A DNA stretch of 64,000 nt, from the NCBI GenBank assembly GCA_022828135.1, contig JAJEJB010000040.1:62001-126000 (forward strand). Direction: 5' to 3'. Below the pieces are notes generated by a model that searched no databases, was not told the DNA's origin, and saw nothing but the letters and a program-made list of their open reading frames with translations. This DNA comes from Acidimicrobiia bacterium. GTDB lineage: Bacteria; Actinomycetota; Acidimicrobiia; Acidimicrobiales; Aldehydirespiratoraceae. Positions 33,979 to 42,184 of the stretch are shown in pieces (the first letter of the stretch is position 1; each line of letters opens with the position of its first letter). The position numbers were made by a program, and so were the translations under genes.

Positions 33979-34722
33979 GTGACTGTTCAGTCGATCAAGA
34001 GGTCGTTCGCGCTGCTGCGGGCGCTGGCGCTGGGTCCGGTGGGCGTCACCGAACTGGCCGAGCGGGTCGACCTGCCCAAGAGCACAGTGGCCCGCCTGCT
34101 TGCCTCCCTCGAGGAGGAGCAGGCCGTCGAACAGACCGAGGCCGGCGGCGAGTACCGGCTGGGTTCGGGCCTCACCGATCTGGCCGGATCGGCTCCCCGG
34201 GGTCGCAACCTGGTGGCCGCGGCCCGGCCGCACCTGCTGGAGCTGGCCGAGAGCCTGGACGAGGTCGCGGGGCTGTCGATCATCGACGGCGGGCAGGTCT
34301 ACTACCTCGACCAGACCGAGTCCTCCTCCAACATTCAGGTGCGGGACTGGACCGGCGAGCACGCCCCGCTGCACGCCGTGCCCTCGGGCCTGGTGATCCT
34401 CGCCCACCAGCGCCCCGACTTCATCAACCGGTACCTGGCCTCGCCGCTAGTGCAGTGCACGCCTTGGACCATGACCGACCCCGGCGAGCTCCGGGACCGC
34501 CTCGAGCAGATCCGCAGCATCGGGTACGCCTGGGTGTACGAGGAGTTCGCCGAGGAACTCAACTCCGTGGCCGCCCCCATTTTTGAGAGCGGGGGACACG
34601 TGGAGGCCGCCCTGCACGTCCATGGGCCGGCGTACCGGTTCCCGAACCCCGACGACACCCACGACCTCGGCATGGCGGTGATCGAGGCGGCCGGCCGCCT
34701 CTCGATGCAACTATCGGACTGA
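33979..34722 (+). CDS. IclR-family transcriptional regulator
   Basis: A 247-residue IclR regulator. The N-terminal winged helix-turn-helix spans residues 1-65 (VTELAERVDLPKSTVARLLASLEE), followed by the effector-binding IclR_C domain (AGLSIIDGGQVYYLDQ, the GYAWVYEEFAEELNSVAAPIF region). It is 19 bases downstream of etfA and probably cotranscribed. It is the only regulator in the one-carbon island, so it is the first candidate to bind the GTTCCG-N5-CGGAAC operators at 22708 and 29525. The effector could be a methylated amine or glycine derivative. Confidence 0.9.
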   Translation: MTVQSIKRSFALLRALALGPVGVTELAERVDLPKSTVARLLASLEEEQAVEQTEAGGEYRLGSGLTDLAGSAPRGRNLVAAARPHLLELAESLDEVAGLSIIDGGQVYYLDQTESSSNIQVRDWTGEHAPLHAVPSGLVILAHQRPDFINRYLASPLVQCTPWTMTDPGELRDRLEQIRSIGYAWVYEEFAEELNSVAAPIFESGGHVEAALHVHGPAYRFPNPDDTHDLGMAVIEAAGRLSMQLSD

Positions 34723-34725
34723 GAT

Positions 34726-34755
34726 CCGGGCGCCTCGGGATCGGGCGCCTCGGGA
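34726..34755. repeat. 15-bp tandem duplication between iclR-like gene and proS
   Basis: The unit CGGGCGCCTCGGGAT is repeated twice head to tail, with a degraded third start in the proS 3' end. It includes GGCGCC and could form weak structures between the convergent genes. No clear function. Confidence 0.5.
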
Positions 34756-36465
34756 TCAGGCGCTGGCCAACCGCTCGGCCACCTGGCTCGCGGCATCCCC
34801 GATCCCGACCCGCTGCGTGTCGCCCGTGGCCCGCTCGGTGAGTTCGACCTCACCGTCGGCTACCGCCCGGCCCGCCGTGATCCGCCACGGGATGCCGACC
34901 AGTTCCGCGTCGGCGAACTTCACGCCGGCCCGGGCGTCGCGGTCGTCCAGCAGCACCTCCACGCCCTGCCCCTGGAGCTCGCCGTACAGCCGCTCGGCCG
35001 CGGCCACCGCCGCGTCGTCGCGCATGCTGGCCACCGTGATCACCGTCCCGTACGGCGCCACCGCCACCGGCCAGACGAGGCCCCGGTCGTCGTGGTGCAC
35101 CTCGGCCACCGCGGCCATGGCCCGGCCGATGCCGATGCCGTAGGAGCCCATGGTGATGGTGCGCTCCTCCCCGTCGGCGTCCAGCACGGTGGCGCCCATG
35201 GCCTCGCTGTAGCGGCGGCCCAGCTTGAAGATGTGGCCGGTCTCGATGCAGCGGACCACCTCCAGGGGCCGGCCGCAGTTCACGCACGGCTCCCCGGCCG
35301 ACACCTCCCGCAGGTCGAGCCACTCGTCCACCGCGATGTCCCGGTCGACGTCCACACCGGAGTAGTGCCAGTCGTCCTCGTTGGCGCCGGTGGCCAGGTT
35401 CCGCCGCCCCCGCAAGGCATGGTCGGCCACGATTCGCAGGTCCTTGTCCTGAACCCCTACCGCGCCCAGCGAGCCCGGATGGGCACCCATGCGCTCGAGT
35501 GTCTCGGCAGCCTCGGCCGGGCGGATGTCGGCGGCCCGGGTGCCGTCGGCCAGCTTCTGGAGGTTGAGCTGATGGTCACCCCGCACCAGGGCCAGCGTCA
35601 TCGCCCCGTCGAGCACCATGACCATGGTCTTTATCTGGCGGTGGGCGGGCGCTCCGCCCTCGACCGTCTCCAGAGCGGCGATGGTGCGAACGCCCGGGGT
35701 CGGGAAACGCAGAAGATCGGCACTGGTGTCGCCGTCGTCGACCGGCGCCAGCGTCGAGGTGGCCCTCTCGACGTTGGCCGCGTAGTCGCAGCCCGCGCAG
35801 CGGGCTATGTCGTCCTCACCGGCGGGGGAGGGCACCATGAACTCGACCGACCCGGTGCCGCCCATCATGCCCGACGATGCCTGCACCGCGATCGCGTCGA
35901 GCGAGAGCCGCTGGAAGGTCCGGGTGTAGGCCTCCCGATGTGTCTCGAAGGCGTGGTCCAGCCCGGCGTCGTCGAGGTCGAAGGAGTAGCTGTCCTTCAT
36001 GGCGAACTCCCGCACCCGCAGCAGGCCCGACTTGGGCCGGGGCTCGTCGCGGAACTTCCACTGGATCTGGTACCAGATCTGGGGCAGCGACCGGTACGAC
36101 GCGATCTCCCTCGCGATCTCGCTGAACACCTCTTCGTGGGTCATGCCCAGCGCCAGGTCGGCCTCCTTGCGGTCCTGGAGCCGGAACATCTCGGGGCCGA
36201 CCGAGTCCCAGCGCCCCGAGCGCTGCCAGATCGACGCCGGGTGCATGGCCGGCAGCAGGAACTCCTGGGCGCCTATCTCCTCCATGCCCCGGCGAACGAT
36301 GTTCTCGACCTTGTCGTGCACCCGCAGCCCCAGTGGCAGCAGCGAGTAGTGGCCCGCGTGGAGCTGGCGTATGAACCCGCCGCGCACCAGCAGCTTGTGG
36401 CTGGCCGCCTCGGCGTCGGCGGGAGCGTCGCGCAGCGTCGGGATGAACAGCTTCGACCATCTCAT
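34756..36465 (-). CDS. proS: Prolyl-tRNA synthetase
   Basis: A 569-residue bacterial-type class II ProRS. The N-terminus is MRWSKLFIPTLRDAP. Motif 2 lies around QIQWKFRDEPRPKSGLLRVREF, and an editing (INS/YbaK-like) insertion spans about residues 225-390. FKLGRRYSEAMGA and GSYGIGIGRAMAA form motif 3 and the ATP site, and the anticodon-binding domain ends the protein. The ATG at 36465 gives the normal N-terminus; the frame extends 24 codons further without homology. It is a housekeeping gene on the minus strand between two plus-strand catabolic blocks. Confidence 0.95.
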   Translation of the reverse strand: MRWSKLFIPTLRDAPADAEAASHKLLVRGGFIRQLHAGHYSLLPLGLRVHDKVENIVRRGMEEIGAQEFLLPAMHPASIWQRSGRWDSVGPEMFRLQDRKEADLALGMTHEEVFSEIAREIASYRSLPQIWYQIQWKFRDEPRPKSGLLRVREFAMKDSYSFDLDDAGLDHAFETHREAYTRTFQRLSLDAIAVQASSGMMGGTGSVEFMVPSPAGEDDIARCAGCDYAANVERATSTLAPVDDGDTSADLLRFPTPGVRTIAALETVEGGAPAHRQIKTMVMVLDGAMTLALVRGDHQLNLQKLADGTRAADIRPAEAAETLERMGAHPGSLGAVGVQDKDLRIVADHALRGRRNLATGANEDDWHYSGVDVDRDIAVDEWLDLREVSAGEPCVNCGRPLEVVRCIETGHIFKLGRRYSEAMGATVLDADGEERTITMGSYGIGIGRAMAAVAEVHHDDRGLVWPVAVAPYGTVITVASMRDDAAVAAAERLYGELQGQGVEVLLDDRDARAGVKFADAELVGIPWRITAGRAVADGEVELTERATGDTQRVGIGDAASQVAERLASA

Positions 36466-36512
36466 GGCTCCGTCACCGTATCGGTATCCCGGGCGGTTGT
36501 CCGTGCCCGCAA

Positions 36513-36635
36513 GAGGCCGAGCGGGTAGGCGAGCCAATCCGGTTCATACGGGGGAGGCCGTGGCCCGAGCGGCCCGTGAGCGCAGCGAACAAGAGCGGGA
36601 AACACCCCGCCCCGACGCGGCGGGCTTGCACCTAC
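36513..36635 (+). repeat. Dispersed intergenic repeat, copy 3 (long form)
   Basis: It contains the short motif GAGGCCGAGCGGGTAGG at 36513, the 45-bp core at 36554-36598 and the extension through GCGGGAAACACCCCGC to CTTGCACCTAC shared with copy 2. At the position where copies 1 and 4 have ATG (27 bases before the core) this copy has AGG, so the short peptide would not start there. It fills most of the divergent proS/BKACE gap. Confidence 0.82.
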
Positions 36636-36689
36636 CCGCGCACGCCCGTAAGCCCCCTACCGGAGGCAGTCCGCGCCTACCGGGCGCGG

Positions 36690-36695
36690 TAGGGT
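36690..36695 (+). promoter_or_regulatory. -10 box upstream of BKACE gene
   Basis: TAGGGT lies four bases before the ATG at 36700 and seven before an in-frame GTG at 36703. Leaderless initiation at either codon is possible. Confidence 0.4.
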
Positions 36696-36699
36696 TGGG

Positions 36700-37584
36700 A
36701 TGGTGAACCGCAACCCGATTATCACCTGCGCGGTGACCGGTGCGGGCGACACCGCCGGCAAGCATCCCGACCTGCCGATAACGCCCTCTCAGATCGCGAC
36801 GGCTGCGCTGGAGGCGGCCGATGCTGGTGCGGCCATCGTGCACATCCACGTGCGCGATCCCTCCACCGGCAAGGGCGCCCGCGATGTGGATCTGTACCGC
36901 CAGGTGCTCGAGCAGGTGAGGGCGGCCAACGGTGACGTGATCATCAACACCACTGCGGGCATGGGCGGTGACCTGCTTATCGGCGATCCCGACCCGTTCG
37001 ATTTCGGGCCCGACGGCACCGACCTGGTGAGCGGCCTGGAGCGCCTCGCCCACGTGGAGGCCCTCAAGCCCGACATGTGCAGCATCGACTGCGGCAGCCT
37101 GAACTTCGGCGAGGGCCACCAGGTGTACGTGAGCACCCCGAACATGATCCGCGACATGGCCAAGCGGGTCCGGGAGCTCGGAGTCAAGCCCGAGCTGGAG
37201 ATCTTCGACACCGGTCACCTGTGGCTCGCCAACACGCTGGTGGACGAGGGCCTGATCGCCGATCCGCCGTGGGTCCAGCTGTGCACCGGCATCCCCTACG
37301 GCACGCCCACCGACGTGGGCCTGCTGGCCGCGCTGGTTCGCCTGCTGCCGGCCGGCGCCGAGTTCACCAGCTTCGCCCTGTCGGCCAGCCAGATCCCCTG
37401 GGTGGCCCAGTCCATGCTGCTCGGCGGGCACATCAGGGTGGGTTTGGAGGACAACCTGTACCTTGCTCGGGGCGTGTTCGCGTCGAACGCGGACCTGGTG
37501 CACCGGGCCCGTGAGGTAGCGGAGGCACTGGGGGGCAGAATCCAGTCTCCGGATCAGGCCCGTGAGACTCTGTCACTGGGCTGA
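36700..37584 (+). CDS. BKACE (DUF849) beta-keto acid cleavage enzyme
   Basis: A 294-residue TIM-barrel protein of the BKACE family. ITCAVTGAGDTAGKHPDLPITP at the N-terminus, the zinc-ligand motif AAIVHIHVRDP near residue 46 and the GHIRVGLEDN block near residue 245 are diagnostic. These enzymes condense a beta-keto acid with acetyl-CoA and split it. Known substrates include 3-keto-5-aminohexanoate and 3-dehydrocarnitine, the latter yielding glycine betaine. Given the adjacent demethylation and one-carbon genes, dehydrocarnitine is attractive, but the sequence alone does not decide it. Confidence 0.9.
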   Translation: MVNRNPIITCAVTGAGDTAGKHPDLPITPSQIATAALEAADAGAAIVHIHVRDPSTGKGARDVDLYRQVLEQVRAANGDVIINTTAGMGGDLLIGDPDPFDFGPDGTDLVSGLERLAHVEALKPDMCSIDCGSLNFGEGHQVYVSTPNMIRDMAKRVRELGVKPELEIFDTGHLWLANTLVDEGLIADPPWVQLCTGIPYGTPTDVGLLAALVRLLPAGAEFTSFALSASQIPWVAQSMLLGGHIRVGLEDNLYLARGVFASNADLVHRAREVAEALGGRIQSPDQARETLSLG

Positions 37585-37628
37585 CGCGTAGGGCTGTGCT
37601 GAGGGAACAGCAAGGAGAGAAGGGGCAA

Positions 37629-39557
37629 ATGGGCGGACGATCACGCGACAAGCGGCTGCCGCGGCTGACCACTCCGATGGTGCGCGACAACGGGAGGCTG
37701 CGACCAGCCTCCTGGGACGAGGCCCTCGACCGGGCCGTCGACGGCTTCCGGGCCGTGCTCGACCGCTGCGGACCCGACGGCTTCGGCATGTTCAGCTGCT
37801 CGAAGGCGACCAACGAGATGAACTACGCCGCCCAGAGGTTCATCCGCACGGCGATCGGGTCGAACAACATCGACTCCTGCAACCGAACTTGACACGCTCC
37901 CTCCGTCGTCGGTCTGGCGACAGTGTTCGGAGCGGGAGGCGGGACCTCGTCGTACGCCGAGGTCGAGCAGGCTGACGTCATCCTGCTGTGGGGCTCCAAC
38001 GCCCGTGAAGCCCACCCGATCTTCTTCCACCACGTCCTCAAGGGCCTCCGCAACGGCGCCCGGATGTACGCCATCGACCCCCGGCGCACGTCCTCGGCCA
38101 AGTTCGCCGACCGCTGGCTGGGACTGTCGGTCGGTACCGACATCGCGCTGGCCAACGCAATGGGGCGCGAGATCATCCACGCCGGGTTGCACGATCCCGA
38201 CTTCATCGCCCACTCCACCCAGGGCTTCGAGGCCTACTCGGCCCATGTCGAGTCGTGCACCCTCGACTGGGCGGCCGAACAGACCGGAGTGCCGGCCGAG
38301 GCCATCCGGGAGATGGCCCACGCCTACGCCACCGCGCCCAAGGCCCAGATCCTCTGGACCCTGGGCATCACCGAGCACCACAACGCGGTCGACAACGTGG
38401 TGTCGCTCTGCAACCTGGCCCTGCTCACCGGACATGTGGGCCGGTGGGGCTCGGGTCTGTGCCCCCTCCGGGGCCAGAACAACGTGCAGGGCGGCGGCGA
38501 CATGGGCGCCATTCCCAACAAGTTCCCCGGCTTCCAGGATGTGGCCGACGACGAGGTGCGAGCCAAGTTCGAGGCCGCCTACGGCACCGAGCTCAACGGC
38601 GTGCCCGGAAAGCACTTGACGCTGATGTTCGAGGCCATGGAGGCCGGCGAGCTGCGGGCCTGCTACGTGATCGGCGAGAACCCGGCCGACTCCGAGGCCG
38701 ACGTGGAGCACGCCCGCAAGCTGCTGGCCGGACTCGACATCCTGGTGGTGCAGGACATATTCATGACCCGCACCGCGGAGATGGCCGACGTGGTGCTGCC
38801 GGCCTCGGTGGCGTGGGCCGAGTCGGAGGGCACGGTCACCTCCAGCGAGCGGCGGGTGCAGCGGGTCCGCCCTGCGGTGCCGCCCCCCGGCCAGGCCCGC
38901 CACGACATCGACATCATCGGCGAACTCGCCCGCCGCCTCGGCGTTGACTGGGGCCACCCCAGCTCCCAGGAGCTGTGGGACGAGATGCGGTCGCTGTCGC
39001 CGATGCACGCCGGCATGTCCTGGGAGCGCTTGGAGGAGTCCGGCGGGATCCAGTGGCCCTGCGGCAGCGAGGACGACCCGGGCTCGGAGTTCCTCCATGG
39101 CTGGCTGCGGGCCGATGACCTGGAGGGCCGGGATCCGGCGCCGTTCAGCATCACCCACCACGCCCCGCCCAAGGAGCAGCTCAGCGACGAGTTCCCGCTG
39201 CGGCTCACCACCGGCCGTGCGCTCGACTCCTACAACACCGGCGTCCAGTCGGGCGGTTACGCCTCCCCGATCCGCTACGGCGACGCCCTCGACGTCAACC
39301 CGGCCGACGCAGCCCAGCTTGGTATCACCGACGGCGAGAGGGTGCTGGTGAGCTCGCCTCGCGGCTCGGTGGAGATGGACGTGCGCCTCCAGCCCGACAT
39401 CCCGACGGGCCTTACGTTCACGACGTTCCATTTCCCTGAGTTGGTGGACGCCAACGTGCTGACCAACGACGAGTGGGACCCGCGCTCGGGTACGGCAGAA
39501 TTCAAGGCGGCCGCCATCCGCATCTCCAAGCTCCAACCGGAATCTGCTCCCGCGTAG
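37629..39557 (+). CDS. fdhA: Formate dehydrogenase catalytic subunit, selenocysteine-containing, lacking N-terminal Fe-S part
   Basis: A 642-residue Mo/W-bis-MGD formate dehydrogenase core, read through an in-frame TGA at 37890-37892 as selenocysteine 88. The context is NNIDSCNRT-Sec-HAPSVVGLATV, exactly the active-site block of Sec- or Cys-type formate dehydrogenases, and homology continues without a break. A hairpin with a GGTCT loop follows at the E. coli fdhF spacing. The start is the ATG at 37629 behind an AAGGAGAGAAGGGG Shine-Dalgarno. The protein begins at RDKRLPRLTTPMVRDNGRL, so it lacks the Cys-rich 4Fe-4S segment; that part is encoded at 41324. The molybdopterin-dinucleotide domain is at the C-terminus. 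It oxidises formate to CO2. Confidence 0.92.
37890..37932 (+). promoter_or_regulatory. SECIS-like selenocysteine insertion element
   Basis: Counting the U of the UGA as 1, GTCGTC (16-21) pairs with GGCGAC (27-32) around the loop GGTCT (22-26, positions 37911-37915), with one T-G pair. CTCC (37901-37904) and GGAG (37929-37932) can form a lower stem. From memory the E. coli fdhF SECIS has GGUCU at the same positions 22-26. SelB binding is expected. Confidence 0.85.
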
Positions 39558-39560
39558 AGA

Positions 39561-41327
39561 ATGACTGACATCTACCTGGGCGCGGACCGCGCCACTGATG
39601 CCGAGGCCGCCGCGGTCGATGCCGCGCTGCGCGCCAGGGGAGTGGACCCGGTGGTGCGTCCCGAGACCGAGAGGCTGTACACCTCCGGCACGGCCCGGCG
39701 CCGTGAGCGCCGCCACTTCCTACTGCCAGCGCTGCACGCTCTTCAGAACGAGGCCGGCTGGATCAGCCCGGGCGGGATCAACTATGTGGCCGAGGTGCTG
39801 GACGTGCCCCCGGCTGAGGCGTTCGGGGTGGCCACGTTCTATGACCTTTTCCGCACCGAGTCGCCCGACCACGACGGCGACACCTTCCACGTGTGCGTCG
39901 ACGCGGCCTGCCAGATCGCGGGATACGACGACCTGGCCGCCTCGGTGCGGGCGGCGGGCGGCCATGTGCACCTGGGGCCCTGCTTGGGCCAGTGCGAGCG
40001 CGCTCCCGCCTTGTTCGTGCAGGGGTCCGGCGGCCGGCCCGACTATGTGCCCGCCGACGACGAGCCCTTCGAACTGCCCCAGGCCGGCGAGGAGTCGCTG
40101 CGCCTGCTGCGTCGCATCGGCGTGGCCGACCCCGAGTCGCTGGAGTCCTACCTCGCCCACGGCGGTTACGAGGCGCTGGGCCGGGCCGGGGAGATGGGCG
40201 CCGAGGCGGTCATGGCAGCGGTGGCTGACTCGGGCCTGTCGGGACGGGGCGGAGCGGCCTTCCCCACCGGGGTGAAATGGCGGGCCGTGGCCGCCGAGAC
40301 CGGGCGGCCCAAGCACGTGGTGGCCAACTGCGACGAGTCCGAGCCCGGCACGTTCAAGGACCGCATCGTCATGGAGCAAGACCCGTTCGCGGTGATCGAG
40401 ACCATGACCATCGCGGGGCTGGCCACCGGCGCGGCCAACGGCTGGATCTACATCCGCGGTGAGTACCCGCTGGCCACGGGCCGACTTCAGGGAGCCATCG
40501 ACGCGGCCCGGGCCGCGGGGCTGCTCGGCGAGGACGCGGCTGGCACCGGCCACGACTTCGATATCGCCATCTGGCGGGGGGCCGGCGCCTACATCTGCGG
40601 CGAGGAAACCGCCCTGTTCAACTCGCTCGAGGGGTTCCGGGGCGAGCCGCGCAACAAGCCGCCGTTCCCCACCACCCACGGCCTGTTCGGCGAGCCGACG
40701 GCCATCAACAACCCCGAGACCTTGCTGAACGTCCTCGACATCGTCACCGAGGGGCCTGACGCCTATCGCAGCCGGGGGACCGAACGGTCGCCGGGCACCA
40801 AGTTGCTGTGTCTGTCGGGCAAGGTCGGGCGCCCGGGTCTCTACGAGGTGCCGTTCGGCACGACGCTGGGCGACCTGCTGGAACTGGCGGGCGGCGTCGC
40901 CGGCAACGGCGAGTTGCAGGCGGTGCTGATGGGCGGCGCGGCCGGATCGTTCGTCGGTCCCGACTCGCTCGGATTGCCGCTGACGCTGGAGGACACCCGG
41001 GCCGCGGGCACCACCCTCGGCTCGGGGGTGGTGATGGCCTTCGACACTTCGGACGACATGACCGACGTCGTGGTGCGCATCGCCGAGTTCTTCCGCAACG
41101 AGTCGTGCGGGCAGTGCGTGCCGTGCCGGGTGGGAGCGGTGCGCCAGCATGAGACGCTGGTTCAGATGCAGAGGCGAGGGTCGTTGTCGCCGGCCCGCCG
41201 GACCTTGATCGACGAGATGGCCGAGGTCATGGTGGACGCCTCCATCTGCGGCCTGGGCCACACTGCGGCGTCGGCGGTCCGCTCCGCCCTGGACCTCGGC
41301 CTGATAGCGTCGGCGCCCTCCCGATGA
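39561..41327 (+). CDS. NAD-linked formate dehydrogenase diaphorase subunit (NuoE-NuoF fusion)
   Basis: 588 residues in two parts. Residues 50-180 are a NuoE/FdsG-like thioredoxin-fold 2Fe-2S domain (HVCVDAACQIAG, VHLGPCLGQCERAP). Residues 190-585 are a NuoF/FdsB-like domain. It has the FMN/NADH motifs GRGGAAFPTGVKW and GAYICGEETALFNSLEG near residues 230 and 350, and the 4Fe-4S ligands ESCGQCVPCRVG near residue 515 with a later ICGLG. It passes formate electrons to NAD+. It starts three bases after the fdhA stop and overlaps the next gene by ATGA. Confidence 0.93.
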   Translation: MTDIYLGADRATDAEAAAVDAALRARGVDPVVRPETERLYTSGTARRRERRHFLLPALHALQNEAGWISPGGINYVAEVLDVPPAEAFGVATFYDLFRTESPDHDGDTFHVCVDAACQIAGYDDLAASVRAAGGHVHLGPCLGQCERAPALFVQGSGGRPDYVPADDEPFELPQAGEESLRLLRRIGVADPESLESYLAHGGYEALGRAGEMGAEAVMAAVADSGLSGRGGAAFPTGVKWRAVAAETGRPKHVVANCDESEPGTFKDRIVMEQDPFAVIETMTIAGLATGAANGWIYIRGEYPLATGRLQGAIDAARAAGLLGEDAAGTGHDFDIAIWRGAGAYICGEETALFNSLEGFRGEPRNKPPFPTTHGLFGEPTAINNPETLLNVLDIVTEGPDAYRSRGTERSPGTKLLCLSGKVGRPGLYEVPFGTTLGDLLELAGGVAGNGELQAVLMGGAAGSFVGPDSLGLPLTLEDTRAAGTTLGSGVVMAFDTSDDMTDVVVRIAEFFRNESCGQCVPCRVGAVRQHETLVQMQRRGSLSPARRTLIDEMAEVMVDASICGLGHTAASAVRSALDLGLIASAPSR

Positions 41328-42184
41328 CCGACACGACCATCACAGAGACAGCCGTCACGATCACCATCGACGGGCAGCCGGTCGAGGTGGCGGAGGGGTC
41401 CACCATCCACGCCGCCTGCGTCGAGGCCGGCATCGACACCCCCACGCTGTGCTGGGCCGAGAACCTGACCCCGGTCAACGTGTGCCGGGTGTGCGTGGTG
41501 GAGCTGGAGGGGTCCCGGGCCTTGGTGCCGTCGTGCTCCCGCCCGGCTGAAGAGGGGATGGTCGTGCAGACCGACACCCCCCGGGTGCGCCACAGCCGCC
41601 GCATGGTCCTCGAGTTCCTTGGTTCCGGTGTGGACCTGAGCCAGGCCGACGACCTGCACCACTGGATGAAGGCCTACGGCGCCGACCCCGACCGCTACGG
41701 CGACGAGGACCATCCGGTCGAGCGTGTCGAGGAGCCGGTCAAGGTCCAGGACGAGCTCTACATCCGGGACTACTCCAAGTGCGTGCTGTGCTACAAGTGC
41801 GTGGAGGCCTGCGGCGACGACGCCCAGCACACTTTCGCCATCGCGGTGGCCGGCCGGGGCTTCGATGCCCGGATCTCCACCGAGTTCGACGTGACCCTGC
41901 CCGACTCGGCCTGCGTCTACTGCGGCAACTGCGTGGGGGTGTGCCCCACCGGCGCCCTCCAGTTCAAGACCGAGTACGACCTGCGCGAGGTGGGGGAGTG
42001 GCGACCGGAGGACCAGACCGTCACCCGCACGGTGTGCTCCTACTGCGGCGTGGGCTGCAACCTCGACCTGCACGTGCAGGACGAGCGGATCGTGAAGGTC
42101 ACCTCCCCCTCCGACCATTCGGTGACCAGCGGCCATCTCTGCATCAAGGGCCGCTTCGGCTGGCAGTACGTCCACGGCGAGTGA
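41324..42184 (+). CDS. N-terminal Fe-S part of formate dehydrogenase alpha encoded as a separate protein
   Basis: 286 residues equal to the front end of NAD-type FDH alpha (FdsA/NuoG-like). Residues 5-85 are a plant-type 2Fe-2S domain (TLCWAENLTPVNVCRVCVVE). The next stretch, where NuoG has a His-Cys 4Fe-4S cluster, has no cysteines. Residues 145-215 are a two-cluster ferredoxin domain (KCVLCYKCVEACG, CVYCGNCVGVCPTGA). The last 50 residues are the Mo/W-bisMGD 4Fe-4S motif CSYCGVGCNLDL with HLCIKGRFGWQYVHGE, where it stops. The fdhA product resumes at the next homologous residue. The two should assemble into one alpha unit linking the active site to the diaphorase. Confidence 0.88.
   Translation: MTDTTITETAVTITIDGQPVEVAEGSTIHAACVEAGIDTPTLCWAENLTPVNVCRVCVVELEGSRALVPSCSRPAEEGMVVQTDTPRVRHSRRMVLEFLGSGVDLSQADDLHHWMKAYGADPDRYGDEDHPVERVEEPVKVQDELYIRDYSKCVLCYKCVEACGDDAQHTFAIAVAGRGFDARISTEFDVTLPDSACVYCGNCVGVCPTGALQFKTEYDLREVGEWRPEDQTVTRTVCSYCGVGCNLDLHVQDERIVKVTSPSDHSVTSGHLCIKGRFGWQYVHGE

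Noticed and set aside
36700-37584. Calling the BKACE protein a dehydrocarnitine cleavage enzyme outright
   Set aside because: The family is substrate-diverse and no carnitine dehydrogenase or carnitine transporter is in the window, so only the family is assigned.
37890-37892. In-frame TGA in fdhA read as a nonsense mutation or two separate genes
   Set aside because: The TGA lies at the exact Sec position of formate dehydrogenases, the frame is unbroken after it, and a SECIS-like hairpin with correct spacing follows. Selenocysteine is the better explanation.
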